A program made the position numbers and the translations under genes. A DNA stretch of 64,000 bases from Pseudomonadota bacterium (lineage in GTDB: Bacteria > Pseudomonadota > Gammaproteobacteria > Acidiferrobacterales > Acidiferrobacteraceae): the NCBI GenBank assembly GCA_021794275.1, contig JAJYRD010000076.1, positions 30,646 through 94,645 on the forward strand, written 5' to 3'. Under the pieces are notes generated by a model. The model searched no databases, was not told the origin of the DNA, and saw nothing but the letters and a program-made list of their open reading frames with translations. Each line of letters starts with the position of its first letter. The first letter of the stretch is position 1. This document shows, piece by piece, positions 33,542-43,091 of this stretch.

Positions 33542-34858
33542 ATGAGCGTGATCATAGATCGGCGCAATTTGGGGACGCGCTCCAGCGCCAATCAGGATCG
33601 CCTGCAAAGGCGCGTACGCGGGCGCGTCAAGGCGGCGGTTGAAAAGCTTGCGCGTCGCCGCTCGCTTGGGGACATGCTCGATACCGAGCAGCCCATTGCC
33701 ATTCCAACCAAGGACCTGCACGAGCCGAGCTTTCGGCGTGACATGCGCGACGCAGCTTGGGAGCAGGTCCTGCCGGGCAACAAAGAATTCAGGCGTGGCG
33801 ACCGGATCTCCAAACCGCATGGCGGGGACACAGGGGACGGCGGAGGCAGCGATGGGGCGGGGGCCTCCGATGGCCTAGGCGACGACGAAATCGCCATCGT
33901 GTTATCGGCCGACGAGTTTCTGTCTGTGCTTTTCGAGGGGCTTGAGCTGCCAAATCTCAGGCAGACGCGTACCGAGGATATACAGCTGGACCAGTGGCGC
34001 CGCGCCGGCTTCGTGAAGGAGGGCAGCCCGTCGCGCATGCATATCGGGCGTACGATGCGCACGGCCCGAGCACGCCGTATGGCGTTGCGGTCCCGGAAGA
34101 AGGGCGAGCTTGAGGAACTGGTACGGCAGGCCGAGACCCTGGAGGAGGAAATTCGGATCCGACAGGGTTACGGCGAGGATACCAGTATAGAGCGATTCCG
34201 ACTGGATGAGATCCGGGAGGAGATCAGGGTCTTGGAGCGCAAGATTAAGGCCATACCCTTTATAGACGAGTCGGACCTGCGATTTGCGCATATCGACCAG
34301 CAGCCGCGTCCAGTCACAAGCGCCGTCATCTTTTGCGTTATGGACGTGTCGGGCAGCATGGGGGATATAGAAAAGGACCTCGCCAAGCGCTTCTTCCTGT
34401 TGCTCTATCTTTTCATTCACAGGCAGTACCGTTCCGTGGATATCGTTTTTATAAAGCACCATGGAGAGGCGGCTGAATGCACTGAGCAGGAGTTCTTCGG
34501 CGCCAAGGAAGGTGGGGGCACGCTTGTGTCGCCGGCTCTCGAGCTGGTTGAGGAAATCATGGCCGACCGTTATCCCGCCGAGCATTGGAACATCTATCTT
34601 GCACAAGCCTCGGATGGTGACAACGCCCAAGACGATAACCGCTTGGTGCAGGAGCGGGCGCTCGCGTTATTACCGCATTTGCGCAACATGTTCTATCTGG
34701 AGGTGAACCAGGACCAGGAGAGCGCTCTGTTGCGCCTGTACAAATCCATTGCTCAGGATTTCCCCGAGCTCATGATCGCAAGGGCGCGTCGTACCGAGGA
34801 TATTTACCCGCTGTTTCGCGCGCTTTTTACCCCGAGGGCGGGGGTGCCCCATGGCTGA
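33542..34858 (+). CDS. yeaH: YeaH/YhbH family protein (DUF444)
   Basis: This 438-residue protein has a C-terminal von Willebrand A-like domain whose metal motif is complete (FCVMDVSGSMGDIEKD). The N-terminal part is basic with a Gly/Asp-rich linker (GGDTGDGGGSDGAGASDGLGDDE). Family members are always encoded with PrkA and SpoVR and probably act with the kinase; the molecular role is unknown. GAGGAGGAG is the ribosome binding site. The downstream gene overlaps it by 8 nt. Confidence 0.94.
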   Translation: MSVIIDRRNLGTRSSANQDRLQRRVRGRVKAAVEKLARRRSLGDMLDTEQPIAIPTKDLHEPSFRRDMRDAAWEQVLPGNKEFRRGDRISKPHGGDTGDGGGSDGAGASDGLGDDEIAIVLSADEFLSVLFEGLELPNLRQTRTEDIQLDQWRRAGFVKEGSPSRMHIGRTMRTARARRMALRSRKKGELEELVRQAETLEEEIRIRQGYGEDTSIERFRLDEIREEIRVLERKIKAIPFIDESDLRFAHIDQQPRPVTSAVIFCVMDVSGSMGDIEKDLAKRFFLLLYLFIHRQYRSVDIVFIKHHGEAAECTEQEFFGAKEGGGTLVSPALELVEEIMADRYPAEHWNIYLAQASDGDNAQDDNRLVQERALALLPHLRNMFYLEVNQDQESALLRLYKSIAQDFPELMIARARRTEDIYPLFRALFTPRAGVPHG

Positions 34859-36347
34859 GTCGGATACGCTTCTCTTTACGGACAACGAATGGACCTTCGA
34901 GCGCATCGCCGTGGTAACCGAGCGCATCGCCGAGATCGCCGAGTCCGAACTTGCGCTCGACACCTACCCGAATCAACTGGAGGTCATCACAGCCGAGCAG
35001 ATGCTCGATGCCTACGCCTCCACAGGGCTTCCGATGTACTACCCGCATTGGTCGTTCGGGAAGCAGCGGGCGATCGAGACCGGGCAGTACCGCCGGGGCG
35101 AGATGGGACTTGCCTACGAGCTTGTCATCAATAGCAATCCCTGCATCAGCTATCTCATGGAAGAGAACACGATGGTGATGCAGACGCTTGTCATAGCCCA
35201 TGCGGCTTTTGGTCATAACGCGTTTTTTAAAAACAATACGTTCTTTCAGCAATGGACGGATGCCGAAGGGATACTGGACTATCTGGAGTTTGGGAAGAGT
35301 TACATCGCCCATTGCGAAGAGCAGTATGGGATCGATGCGGTATCCGATGTGATCGATGCGGCGCACGCATTGAACCGCAATGGGATTGATCGTGCGCGTC
35401 GCCCGCACAAGCTCTCGACGCGCGAAGAGGACAGGCAGAGGCGCGAACGGGCTGAATTCATAGAGCAGCATCTCTCAGAGATCTGGCGTACGGTCCCGGG
35501 CGCAGCGGAGGCCGCCATTACCGCGCAAGAGGATCGCTTTCCGGGAGAACCTCAGGAAAATCTCATATACTTCATCGAGAAAAACGCACCCACGCTCGAG
35601 ACCTGGAAACGGGAAATTTTGCGCATCGTGCGCAAGATCGCCCAATATCTATATCCGCAAGGGCAGACCAAGATCATGAACGAGGGTTTTGCGTGCTTCG
35701 TCCATTATCATGTCATGCACAGTTTGCATGCGAGAGGGCTCATAGGAGACGGGGCCTTGCTTGAGTTCTACGCGAGCCATACGGCGGTCACGTTCCAGCC
35801 GGATTTCGATAGTCGCCGCTACAGCGGCATGAATCCCTACGCTTTGGGTTTCGCAATCTTCCAGGATATAAAGCGGGTATGCCTAAACCCCGCCGACGAG
35901 GACCGGAGATGGTTCGCGTTCGCGGGTGATCCGGATTGGTTGAAGCAGATTCATTTTGCGATGCGTGAGTTCCGCGATGAGAGCTTCGTCCTGCAATATC
36001 TATCCCCGAAAGTGATGCGCGACTTGCACCTATTTGCCCTCGCCAACGACCCCAAGGCCGATGCCTTTGAGGTCACGGCCGTGCACGACGACCAGGGTTA
36101 CCAATACCTGCGCAGCGCGCTCGCCCGTCAGATCGCCGAATCCGCGCGGTCGCCCGACATCGAAGTGGTCGCCGTCAACCGCTGGGGTGATCGCCATCTG
36201 CATCTGAAGAAGATGGATTCCTACCCACTGGATCAGGCGGAGGCAAAAAGGACCCTGGACCATGTCGCGCGGCTGTGGGGTTATGATGTGCACCTGGATG
36301 CAGGCGACGTGGTCATGATCGCGCGCGCCAAGGCAAGCCCGCCCTAG
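34851..36347 (+). CDS. spoVR: SpoVR family protein
   Basis: This 498-residue cytoplasmic protein of the SpoVR/YcgB family carries the typical motifs YYPHWSFGKQ, INSNPCISYLMEENTMVMQTLVIAHAAFGHNAFFKNN and NEGFACFVHYHVMH. The His/Glu-rich pattern suggests a metal site. It is the third gene of the prkA operon, starting inside the yeaH 3' end. The biochemical function of the family in non-sporulating bacteria is not known. Its stop overlaps that of the convergent srkA gene. Confidence 0.94.
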   Translation: MAESDTLLFTDNEWTFERIAVVTERIAEIAESELALDTYPNQLEVITAEQMLDAYASTGLPMYYPHWSFGKQRAIETGQYRRGEMGLAYELVINSNPCISYLMEENTMVMQTLVIAHAAFGHNAFFKNNTFFQQWTDAEGILDYLEFGKSYIAHCEEQYGIDAVSDVIDAAHALNRNGIDRARRPHKLSTREEDRQRRERAEFIEQHLSEIWRTVPGAAEAAITAQEDRFPGEPQENLIYFIEKNAPTLETWKREILRIVRKIAQYLYPQGQTKIMNEGFACFVHYHVMHSLHARGLIGDGALLEFYASHTAVTFQPDFDSRRYSGMNPYALGFAIFQDIKRVCLNPADEDRRWFAFAGDPDWLKQIHFAMREFRDESFVLQYLSPKVMRDLHLFALANDPKADAFEVTAVHDDQGYQYLRSALARQIAESARSPDIEVVAVNRWGDRHLHLKKMDSYPLDQAEAKRTLDHVARLWGYDVHLDAGDVVMIARAKASPP

Positions 36348-37354
36348 TCGATGATGGGACCGCGGAGGCGTATGGGCGGCAAATGGAGCCGCGTCTCCTG
36401 TGCTGCGAGGAGAGCCATGAGTTCGTGGAAGTGCCGCTCTTCGGAAAACCAGGGAAAGGCGCGCGGAAACGCCGGGTCGTGCCAGCGCCGCGCGATCCAG
36501 GCGTTGTAGTGTAGTAGCCGCAAGGTCCGCAGAGGCTCTATGAGGCGTAACTCCGCGGGATCGAAGTCGCGAAACATCTCGTAGCCTTGGACCAGGGCCG
36601 CGAGCGCCTCCTCCTGCTCGTCCGGATCTCCGGGCAGCAACATCCATAGGTCCTGGATCGCAGGGCCGTTCAGGCAATCATCGAAGTCGACGATAGTCAG
36701 CGTCTCGCCGTCAGTGAGAACGTTGCCCGCGTGGCAGTCGCCGTGCAGGCGCAGAATAGGGGCGCCCACCGCCTCGAAAGTCGTGGCGATGCGATCACGC
36801 AGGCGCGCGGAGATGGTCAGGAATGCGGGACGCAACTGGGGCGGCAAGAAGGGGCATGCGGCCAGGTCGGCGATGGCGGGGTCGACGAAAGACGGCGCAT
36901 CCAGGGTCGCTCGCGCGACAAAGCGGCCGGTCCCGGCCAAATGGAGGCGACCGAGGTGACGACCCAGGGCGCGGCGCTCGGGTGGCGTTTCGATGCATCC
37001 GGCTCGCCCGGGGCGCCAAGGAAAGATCGCGAAACGATAAGGGCCTTCGCGAAGCAGCGTGTGGCCATCATGGGCGAGAGGTGGGACTGCCGGTATCTCT
37101 GCCGCCATGAGTTCTTGCAGGAAGTCGTGCTCCTCCTGGATCGCGGCGTCACTCCACCGGCCCGGCCGATAAAACTTGACCGCCCAGGGCTCGGTGTCGG
37201 TCTCGATTTTGTACACCCGGTTTTCGTAACTGTTTAGGGCCTGGAACGCCCCTGTGGGCGTAAGACCAGCGGCCTCCACCGCGTTTAGGATGAGCTCCGG
37301 CGTGAGGTCGGCGTAGGGTGGAGTATTCGTGGGGTCGATTGGATCACAGGTCAT
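36344..37354 (-). CDS. srkA: SrkA-like stress response kinase (YihE family)
   Basis: This 336-residue protein kinase-like protein of the YihE/HipA-APH fold has catalytic motif LRLHGDCHAGNVL and the metal-binding IVDFDDCLNGPAIQDLWML. The E. coli homologue phosphorylates proteins and limits stress-induced death. I chose the ATG at 37352-37354 (MTCDPIDPTNTPPYADLTPELI), although the frame is open to 37708, because the sequence upstream is not family-like. A TATACT sequence lies only a few bases upstream, so the message may be nearly leaderless. The gene converges on spoVR. Confidence 0.88.
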   Translation of the reverse strand: MTCDPIDPTNTPPYADLTPELILNAVEAAGLTPTGAFQALNSYENRVYKIETDTEPWAVKFYRPGRWSDAAIQEEHDFLQELMAAEIPAVPPLAHDGHTLLREGPYRFAIFPWRPGRAGCIETPPERRALGRHLGRLHLAGTGRFVARATLDAPSFVDPAIADLAACPFLPPQLRPAFLTISARLRDRIATTFEAVGAPILRLHGDCHAGNVLTDGETLTIVDFDDCLNGPAIQDLWMLLPGDPDEQEEALAALVQGYEMFRDFDPAELRLIEPLRTLRLLHYNAWIARRWHDPAFPRAFPWFSEERHFHELMALLAAQETRLHLPPIRLRGPIID

Positions 37355-37517
37355 GTCCCAGTATACCGTCGATACCGAGCTTTTGGGTTTCCGCGGTTGC
37401 GCTCCGACCGGCTGATGGCGCTGTGGAGGGGAAGCGCCTAGGGTGGGGCAGACGCGCGAGCGACCCTGGAAGGGCGCCTTATTACTGCATCGACAAGACA
37501 GGATCGAGGGTCTCGGT

Positions 37518-38402
37518 ATGGGTAGTGTTAAGACGAGTTCGGCGCCAAGCGATTCGGATGCGCGCAAACCCGACGCGGAACGGCGCGCGCGACCCCGGGG
37601 CCGGAGGCCGGTTGCTGCGCGTGCTGTGACCGTATGTTCGGGAGATGGCCGGACTTGGGAGCGCGAGGACGCGGTCTTGGAGGAGGTTGGGCTCGCGGTG
37701 GTCGTCAACGGCCGCTCCTACGCGGTCATGATGGTAACGCCGGGGGATCGCGAGGACTTCGTGTATGGCTTCCTGTTCGGCGAAGGCCTGATCGAGGGGT
37801 CGGAGGACGTTCTCGCCTGGGAGATCGTGGAGGGCACGGGGGGCCATGCCGTTTACGTCCAGTTGGCGCCCGAGGCGGCAAGACGGGCGGAGGCCAAAGG
37901 CCGGGCCGTGATCGGAGGTAGTGGGTGCGGGCTCTGTGGCGTGCCGGATTTTAGTGCCCTGCTGGTACCCGAAGCCCTGCCGGTCGAGGGTGAGGTGCTC
38001 GCATGGGGCGCTATTCAGGCGGCCCTGGACCGTATGCAGGCGAGCCAGTGGTTGAACCGGACTACCGGCACCGCGCATGCCGCCATCCTGGCGGGGCCCC
38101 GTGGGACTCTGGCGCGTGAGGACATCGGGCGCCACAACGCGGTCGATAAGACTGTAGGTGCCGCCTTACGCACACAGTGGGCGGCGGGAGACGCGCGCAT
38201 CCTTGCGGTATCCTCGCGTCTTAGTTTCGAGATCGTCCAAAAGGCCTTGCGTTTTCGGGTGCCGGTTATCGCGGCCATCTCCGGCGTGAGCAGTCTCGCC
38301 GTGCGCGTCGCAGCCGAGCGCGGTATCACGCTGATCGGCTACGCGCGCGAGGGTCGCATGAGTGTTTACACTCACAAGGAGCGGGTCGCGCTCGCGGACT
38401 AG
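37518..38402 (+). CDS. fdhD: FdhD, sulfurtransferase for formate dehydrogenase
   Basis: This protein of about 294 residues transfers sulfur to the Mo-bis-MGD cofactor of formate dehydrogenases. The conserved Cys pair is present in IGGSGCGLCGVPD. GREDIGRHNAVDK-like REDIGRHNAVDKTVG and VSSRLSFEIVQKA are the family signatures. The frame is open from 37443, but the ATG at 37518 is the first with a plausible context; the first ~35 residues remain poorly conserved. No formate dehydrogenase gene is in the window. Confidence 0.92.
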   Translation: MGSVKTSSAPSDSDARKPDAERRARPRGRRPVAARAVTVCSGDGRTWEREDAVLEEVGLAVVVNGRSYAVMMVTPGDREDFVYGFLFGEGLIEGSEDVLAWEIVEGTGGHAVYVQLAPEAARRAEAKGRAVIGGSGCGLCGVPDFSALLVPEALPVEGEVLAWGAIQAALDRMQASQWLNRTTGTAHAAILAGPRGTLAREDIGRHNAVDKTVGAALRTQWAAGDARILAVSSRLSFEIVQKALRFRVPVIAAISGVSSLAVRVAAERGITLIGYAREGRMSVYTHKERVALAD

Positions 38403-38492
38403 AGGGTGCCGTTGCAAGCCGTACGGACTCGTGGTGAGAATGGGCGGTCGATACTCAATTGCGGTGTGCCCACACGCCGTCAGAGCCCCCCG

Positions 38493-39842
38493 CTAGCGCA
38501 TCGTGACGACCTCTTCGGCGCTCGTCGGATGAATGGCAAGCGTGTCGTCCAGATCCTTTTTGGTCGCACCCATTTTTACGGCGACCGCGAAGCCTTGCAG
38601 CATCTCGTCGGCGGCCTCACCGATGATGTGCAGGCCTACGACACGCTCTTCGCGGCCGACCGTCACGAGCTTCATGGCGGTGCGCTGCGGGTAGCGGCTG
38701 AAGGCGTGGCTCATGGGCGTAAACCGTGTGCGGTAGACGCGCACGGCCTCGTTGCCGTGGCGCTCCCGCGCCTCCGGTTCGCTCAGGCCCACGCTTCCGA
38801 TCGGTGGGTGGCTGAATACCACCGTTGGGATGAGGTCGTAGTTGAGGTGCCTGTCCTTTTGGCCGCCGAACAGGCGGTCGGCTAGGCGTCGGCCGGCCGC
38901 GATCGCCACAGGCGTGAGGGCTGCGCGGCCCGTCAGGTCGCCGATGGCATAAATCCCCGCTACAGCCGTGTTCTGATACGAGTCGGTCTCTACGATGCCG
39001 CCCCGGCCTGCGGTGATGCCGGCTTTGTCCAAATCGAGCCCCTCGCCGTTCGGCGCCCGGCCCACGGCCCATATCACGCTGTCGAGCCCGCACAAGGCCT
39101 CGCCGTCCTCATAGAGGAGGGTGAGTTCGGTCCCTGCCTTCCGGATACCCGAAACCTGGCGCTGGGCCAAGAGATTGATGCCGGCATGGGTCATGGCCTC
39201 CATGAGCCCCTCGCGCAGCATGGGATCGAAGGCCGCCAGGAGGTGGGCGCCGCGCATGACAAGCGAGACATCGCTGCCGAGATTGCGCAGGGCGCAGGCG
39301 AGCTCTACGGCAATATAGCCCGCGCCCACCACCGCGGCCCTGCGCGGCCTTTCGGTGAGCGCAAAGAACCCGTCGGATGTGATTCCCAAGGAGGCGCCCG
39401 GGACATCCGGTACTATCGGGCGACTGCCCGTGGCGAGCACGATATGGTCTGCTTGATAGCGCTTGCCTTCTACCTCTACGGTGTGGGGGTCGGCGAATCG
39501 GCCGTGCCCGGAGATGACGGCGACGCCATTGTCGGCAAGTCCGGTCGCGTAGCGCTGGTTCAGTCTACCGATATAGGTATCGCGGGCGCGTTTGTTGGCC
39601 GCCCAATCGAAATCCCCGAGAAGTGGCGCAAAACCGTAATCGGTCGCAAGCTCCGCGCCATGGCGCAGGTGTGCGGCGTTCCAGAGGAGCTTTTTTGGTA
39701 CGCAGCCGACATTCACGCAGGCCCCGCCGAGCGCGCCCTTTTCTATCAGGGCGCAACGGGCCCCATAGAGCGCCGCGCGGTTGGCGGTGGCGATCCCGCC
39801 GCTGCCGCCCCCAAGGATCAGGAGATCGTAGTGCTCGGTCAT
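38493..39842 (-). CDS. gor: Glutathione reductase
   Basis: This 449-residue class I pyridine nucleotide disulfide oxidoreductase has the FAD motif [18 protein letters not shown], the redox-active disulfide C42/C47 in [13 protein letters not shown], a second nucleotide-binding fold ([17 protein letters not shown]) and the C-terminal active-site stretch [13 protein letters not shown] of the partner subunit. It reduces glutathione disulfide with NADPH. The ATG at 39842 (MTEHYD) is preferred to that at 39857. It lies 78 bp downstream of the peroxiredoxin-glutaredoxin gene, whose catalytic cycle consumes glutathione. Confidence 0.94.
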   Translation of the reverse strand: MTEHYDLLILGGGSGGIATANRAALYGARCALIEKGALGGACVNVGCVPKKLLWNAAHLRHGAELATDYGFAPLLGDFDWAANKRARDTYIGRLNQRYATGLADNGVAVISGHGRFADPHTVEVEGKRYQADHIVLATGSRPIVPDVPGASLGITSDGFFALTERPRRAAVVGAGYIAVELACALRNLGSDVSLVMRGAHLLAAFDPMLREGLMEAMTHAGINLLAQRQVSGIRKAGTELTLLYEDGEALCGLDSVIWAVGRAPNGEGLDLDKAGITAGRGGIVETDSYQNTAVAGIYAIGDLTGRAALTPVAIAAGRRLADRLFGGQKDRHLNYDLIPTVVFSHPPIGSVGLSEPEARERHGNEAVRVYRTRFTPMSHAFSRYPQRTAMKLVTVGREERVVGLHIIGEAADEMLQGFAVAVKMGATKKDLDDTLAIHPTSAEEVVTMR

Positions 39843-39920
39843 GATGCGGCCCCCCATAGAACCGACCAGAATGCGTTTGCACTGCCACTTGTCCTCGCGG
39901 CGCGCGGGCGAGATTTGGTG

Positions 39921-40664
39921 TTATGAGAGTCCCAGGTGGCGCGCCAAGTCGTCCGCTCCCCCGATATGCCGGCCGCCTATGAAGACTTGTGGCACAGTGG
40001 AGCGGCCGCTCGTTGCGCGGAGGGTCCGCGAGCTCACGCCCGTGCCTTGGCCTGTGCGAATCTCCTCGAACGCGATGCCGCGCTCCTTCAGCATCGCCTT
40101 GGCACGGAAGCAGTGCGGGCAGCCCTCACGGGTAAATATTGTGACGAATTCCGGTTCTACGGCTCGTGGGTTTATGTGGCGAAGCATCGTATCGGCATCC
40201 GAGACCTCGAAGGGGTCGCCGGGCTTGTCGGGTTCTATGAACATTTTTTCGATCACACCATCTTTTACGAGCATGGAATAGCGCCACGAGCGTTTGCCGA
40301 AACCCAGGTCGGATTTGTCGACGAGCATCCCCATCCACGCCGTGAACTCACCGTTACCGTCCGGAAGAAACAGCAGATTCTGGGCGTTCTGCTCCTTGCC
40401 CCAGGCCTCCATGACAAAGGCGTCGTTTACGGACAAGCACGCTACGGTGTCGACACCATTGGCCCGGAAGACGGGAGCGAGTTCGTTATAACGTGGCACG
40501 TGGCTCGAGGAGCATGTCGGGGTATAGGCGCCCGGAAGCGCGAAAAGGACCACGGTCTTTCCCTTGAAAATATCATCTGTGCTGACGTCCTTCCACTGGC
40601 CGTCGGCGCGGGTCTTGAAGACCACCGGCGGAACTCGTTGTCCTTCCCGATTCGGGTGCTGCAT
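39921..40664 (-). CDS. Peroxiredoxin 5-glutaredoxin hybrid peroxidase
   Basis: This 247-residue fusion joins an N-terminal Prx5-type peroxiredoxin (peroxidatic C51 in [15 protein letters not shown]) to a C-terminal glutaredoxin (C182/C185 in [11 protein letters not shown]). It reduces peroxides with glutathione as the electron donor. GAGGGGACTT before the ATG at 40664 fixes the start. The frame extends to 40775 without family similarity. gor follows on the same strand, making a self-contained glutathione peroxidase pathway. Confidence 0.95.
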   Translation of the reverse strand: MQHPNREGQRVPPVVFKTRADGQWKDVSTDDIFKGKTVVLFALPGAYTPTCSSSHVPRYNELAPVFRANGVDTVACLSVNDAFVMEAWGKEQNAQNLLFLPDGNGEFTAWMGMLVDKSDLGFGKRSWRYSMLVKDGVIEKMFIEPDKPGDPFEVSDADTMLRHINPRAVEPEFVTIFTREGCPHCFRAKAMLKERGIAFEEIRTGQGTGVSSRTLRATSGRSTVPQVFIGGRHIGGADDLARHLGLS

Positions 40665-40846
40665 AAGTCCCCTCTTTTTCAGGTCGTGATAGTTGGAGGC
40701 CCGCGGTCCCGGCTCGCGACCCTCGGTGCTCAGAAAAGCGCGCTCGTTTGCAGGCCCGTCGGCGCTCCTCGGCATGCCGCGTAACTGCCTCTTAAGCCGA
40801 TCTTAGCAAAGGACGGGCTCTTTGGCATATGGCAGGCCCAGTCGTG

Positions 40847-40876
40847 TTTTTATGGTGGCCGCGTAACGATAATCAA
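40847..40876 (-). promoter_or_regulatory. Candidate promoter of the peroxiredoxin-glutaredoxin gene
   Basis: On the minus strand TTGATT (40871-40876) is followed after 18 bp by TAAAAA (40847-40852). It would give a leader of about 180 nt. The match is moderate. The rest of 40665-40968 contains no gene; a GC-rich hairpin near 40938-40960 lies beyond the end of the 80-residue gene at 40969. Confidence 0.3.
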
Positions 40877-40968
40877 GCGGTCGCGCCGGAATTCTTGGAC
40901 GGAGGGTGCCACGCGGAGGGGGGGGTCTAGGGGGCCCTCACGCGCAGGCGCGAGGGCTAGGATGGGTA

Positions 40969-41211
40969 TCAACCCTGTTGTTGGGGGATCCCGTTCGGCG
41001 GGTCACCGGGAAGGGGCGCGGGGTTGTCCAGTGTGCGGCCCAGTCCCTGTTCGGGATGCTCGGTTCCGACGTTCAGGTATTTTTGCTTGGTCTCTTCGGA
41101 TTCAAAGTAGATCTTGAGGGTATCGGCACCCTCGCCCTCGACCACGTAAGGTTGGCCTTCGGTCTCGGGTAAGGTTTTGCCGGTTACAGGATCAGTCCTC
41201 TCGATTCGCAT
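40969..41211 (-). CDS. Small hypothetical protein, 80 residues
   Basis: MRIERTDPVTGKTLPETEGQ starts at an ATG at 41211 preceded by GGAGGGAAGC, a strong ribosome binding site. The protein is acidic and hydrophilic, with a central segment (PYVVEGEGADTLKIYFESEE) that may form a small beta sheet and a Pro-rich tail (NPAPLPGDPPNGIPQQQG). No signal peptide, Cys or membrane segment. I do not recognise a family. The composition and start signal make it a likely real gene. Confidence 0.65.
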   Translation of the reverse strand: MRIERTDPVTGKTLPETEGQPYVVEGEGADTLKIYFESEETKQKYLNVGTEHPEQGLGRTLDNPAPLPGDPPNGIPQQQG

Positions 41212-41304
41212 GCTTCCCTCCGGTCTTCGAAAAGAGCTTGGCAGCATGCCGCATGCCAAAAAAAAGATCATCCACCTTATGGCCCTCGGCGCGTCTCCTT
41301 TCAG

Positions 41305-41520
41305 CAACGGAATGGTGGTGATCGCTGGCAGATGGTTCGCGAGCAGCAACACCTGCTCTGTGTGTCCTGTGAAACAAGACACAATGCCGATGACGGTACG
41401 GCAGTGGATGTGCCCGGATTGTGGAACCCCCCCATGACCGGGATGTGAACGCGCCCAGGAATCTTCTGGCCCTTGGCGTAGCGGCCCTAAGCGACCCTAA
41501 TAGTGCGTTCTGCCGCAGGT
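41305..41520 (+). pseudogene. Second TnpB C-terminal remnant, frameshifted
   Basis: The plus strand reads GMVVIAGRWFASSNTCSVCPVKQDTM, then WMCPDCGTP; after a run of seven C at about 41428-41434 the frame must shift by one base to continue HDRDVNAPRNLLALG. This is the zinc ribbon and last RuvC motif of TnpB, with the upstream part missing. It differs in sequence from the remnant at 26206, so it comes from another element. It overlaps no other gene. Confidence 0.75.
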
Positions 41521-41870
41521 GAAGCCTGGGGAGAGGAAGGCGCGGGCCCGACTCACGAGAGCGGGACGAAACCGGTCTCGACGCAGGGGAAGTCAGCATT
41601 GTGCCTGTTTAAAAAATTGGATTGAGCAAGCCTGGCGGAACGGCTGCCCGGCTTTGTGGTAGCCGATACAGGAAGGCGTGACGGTACGAGGCGTCGCGAC
41701 CTAATCAACCATCGTTGCGTCGCCACCGCTTCCCATTTCTCGACCGTGATGCGAGCATAGGGGCGTTACACGCCGTTCCTGGACTCTTTGCCGTCGCTAT
41801 TCGTTAAGACGCAGGCCTGGTCGGCGCGGGATGGTCGTTACGGTACGCAATTGCTGCAGGCCGGGGGGTT
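41521..41870. other. Intergenic stretch before the DsbG-like gene
   Basis: No gene or repeat seen. It contains the end of the TnpB-element remnant on the left and presumably the promoter of the DsbG-like gene on the right; I could not identify convincing promoter hexamers. Confidence 0.4.
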
Positions 41871-42506
41871 ATGAGTGGAGAGCGTCCGCTGCGGGCCGGT
41901 CTCGCAAAAAGCGCGCGAGCGCTCGCGTGGGCTTGGGTCGCCATAGCGCTTCTCGGTTGGCTACCGAAAGCTCAAGCGTCCATGAATTTCCCGGGGAAGA
42001 GTCCCGAAGATGTGTGGCGCGCGATACGCCATCAGGCCCATGCCATAGTGGAAGGAAGGGGCGGGCGCGATCTCTACGTCTTTGTCGACCCCAATTGTCC
42101 TTTCTGTCATACGCTCTTCGAGCAGCTGCAGCCACTGATTGGCCCGCGCCATCTGACTATTCACTGGATCGTGACGGGCTTTCTGCGGGCTTCTAGCGCA
42201 GGCAAGGCCGCCGCCATACTCGGGGCGCGTCGGCCGCTTTCAGTCCTCAGGCGTAACGAGGCGGCTTTTCGTCGAGGGCGGCGCGGAGGGGGTATCGCGC
42301 CGGTGCCCGTGCGCGGCCGCGCGGCCCGGGCGTTGATTGCCAACAACCGTTTGCTTGGCCTCACGGGCCCCGAGCTCGTGCCGACGCTGGTATACCGGAA
42401 CCAGGCGGGCGCGGTCATTATCCATCAGGGCGTGCCGATGAAACCGCACGGTCTGCTCTGGACTATTCACGCCATCCCTTGGGCGCGTGGCATTCACCGA
42501 CACTGA
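41871..42506 (+). CDS. Periplasmic thiol:disulfide protein, DsbG/DsbC-like
   Basis: This 211-residue protein has a signal peptide (hydrophobic residues about 20-31, cleavage after AQA at 34-36) and a thioredoxin-fold domain with the active site C76-P-F-C79 in FVDPNCPFCH. That places it with DsbC/DsbG-type isomerases or reductases that repair periplasmic disulfides. It lacks a long N-terminal dimerisation domain, so it is a shortened variant. The conserved cis-Pro appears in LVPTLVYRN. A clear terminator follows. Confidence 0.82.
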   Translation: MSGERPLRAGLAKSARALAWAWVAIALLGWLPKAQASMNFPGKSPEDVWRAIRHQAHAIVEGRGGRDLYVFVDPNCPFCHTLFEQLQPLIGPRHLTIHWIVTGFLRASSAGKAAAILGARRPLSVLRRNEAAFRRGRRGGGIAPVPVRGRAARALIANNRLLGLTGPELVPTLVYRNQAGAVIIHQGVPMKPHGLLWTIHAIPWARGIHRH

Positions 42507-42528
42507 CGCGTCGCGCGATGGGGCCCTA

Positions 42529-42564
42529 GGGGGCCGCGCATGTCGTGCGGCCCCCCTTTTTTTT
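42529..42564 (+). terminator. Intrinsic terminator after the DsbG-like gene
   Basis: GGGGGCCGC and GCGGCCCCC form a 9-bp GC stem around a short loop and are followed by eight or more T. This is a strong Rho-independent terminator 23 nt after the stop codon. Confidence 0.9.
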
Positions 42565-42612
42565 GTGAGGCCCCCTTATGACCTTGTAGGCCTGCTGCGT
42601 CTCGGGTCGCCC

Positions 42613-42644
42613 TTGACCTTATAGTTTACTGTAGGGTGTAGACT
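42613..42644 (+). promoter_or_regulatory. MerR-type copper promoter with dyad operator
   Basis: -35 TTGACC (42613-42618) and -10 TAGACT (42639-42644) are 20 bp apart, the over-long spacing that MerR regulators correct by twisting DNA. The spacer holds an imperfect dyad, ACCTTATAGT (42616-42625) and ACTGTAGGGT (42628-42637), matching at 8 of 10 positions. It drives the merR-like gene with copA, so the regulator is self-controlled. Confidence 0.85.
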
Positions 42645-42668
42645 AAGCCATCGTAAGGAGGCGGCGCG

Positions 42669-43091
42669 ATGGAGCTTATGACGATCGGGGTATTGGCAAG
42701 ACGGGCCGGTTTGGGCGCCGGGGCACTACGCTATTACGAGACGCTAGGTTTGATCACGCCGGCTACTCGCACTCGCGGCCGCTACCGGCTGTATAAGGAT
42801 GCCGAGTTGCAGCGCCTGCGCTTCATACGCCGCTGCCAGGAGTTGGGGTTCTCCTTGGACGAGATCGCCGTGCTTCTCGGCTTGAATGAGAGGCGCACGG
42901 CGCGCGCCGCGGACGTAAAGCGCCTGACTCACGAAAAGCTGTGCGACATCAATCAGCGTATTCGCGACCTGGAGCGCATGAAGCAGGGCCTGGAGCGCCT
43001 AAGCGAGCGCTGCCAGGGCGACGGCCCCGCGTCCGAATGCCCTATTCTCGCTGCCTTGAATGGCAACGAGGGTTACGGGGGCGCGCCATGA
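42669..43091 (+). CDS. MerR-family metal-responsive regulator (CueR-like)
   Basis: This 140-residue regulator has an N-terminal winged helix ([25 protein letters not shown], then [31 protein letters not shown]), a long dimerisation helix and two Cys nine residues apart near the C-terminus ([15 protein letters not shown]). The Cys pair and its position before copA point to Cu(I) sensing, although Zn/Pb-type MerR proteins look similar. AAGGAGG lies upstream. Its stop overlaps the copA start (ATGA). Confidence 0.85.
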   Translation: MELMTIGVLARRAGLGAGALRYYETLGLITPATRTRGRYRLYKDAELQRLRFIRRCQELGFSLDEIAVLLGLNERRTARAADVKRLTHEKLCDINQRIRDLERMKQGLERLSERCQGDGPASECPILAALNGNEGYGGAP

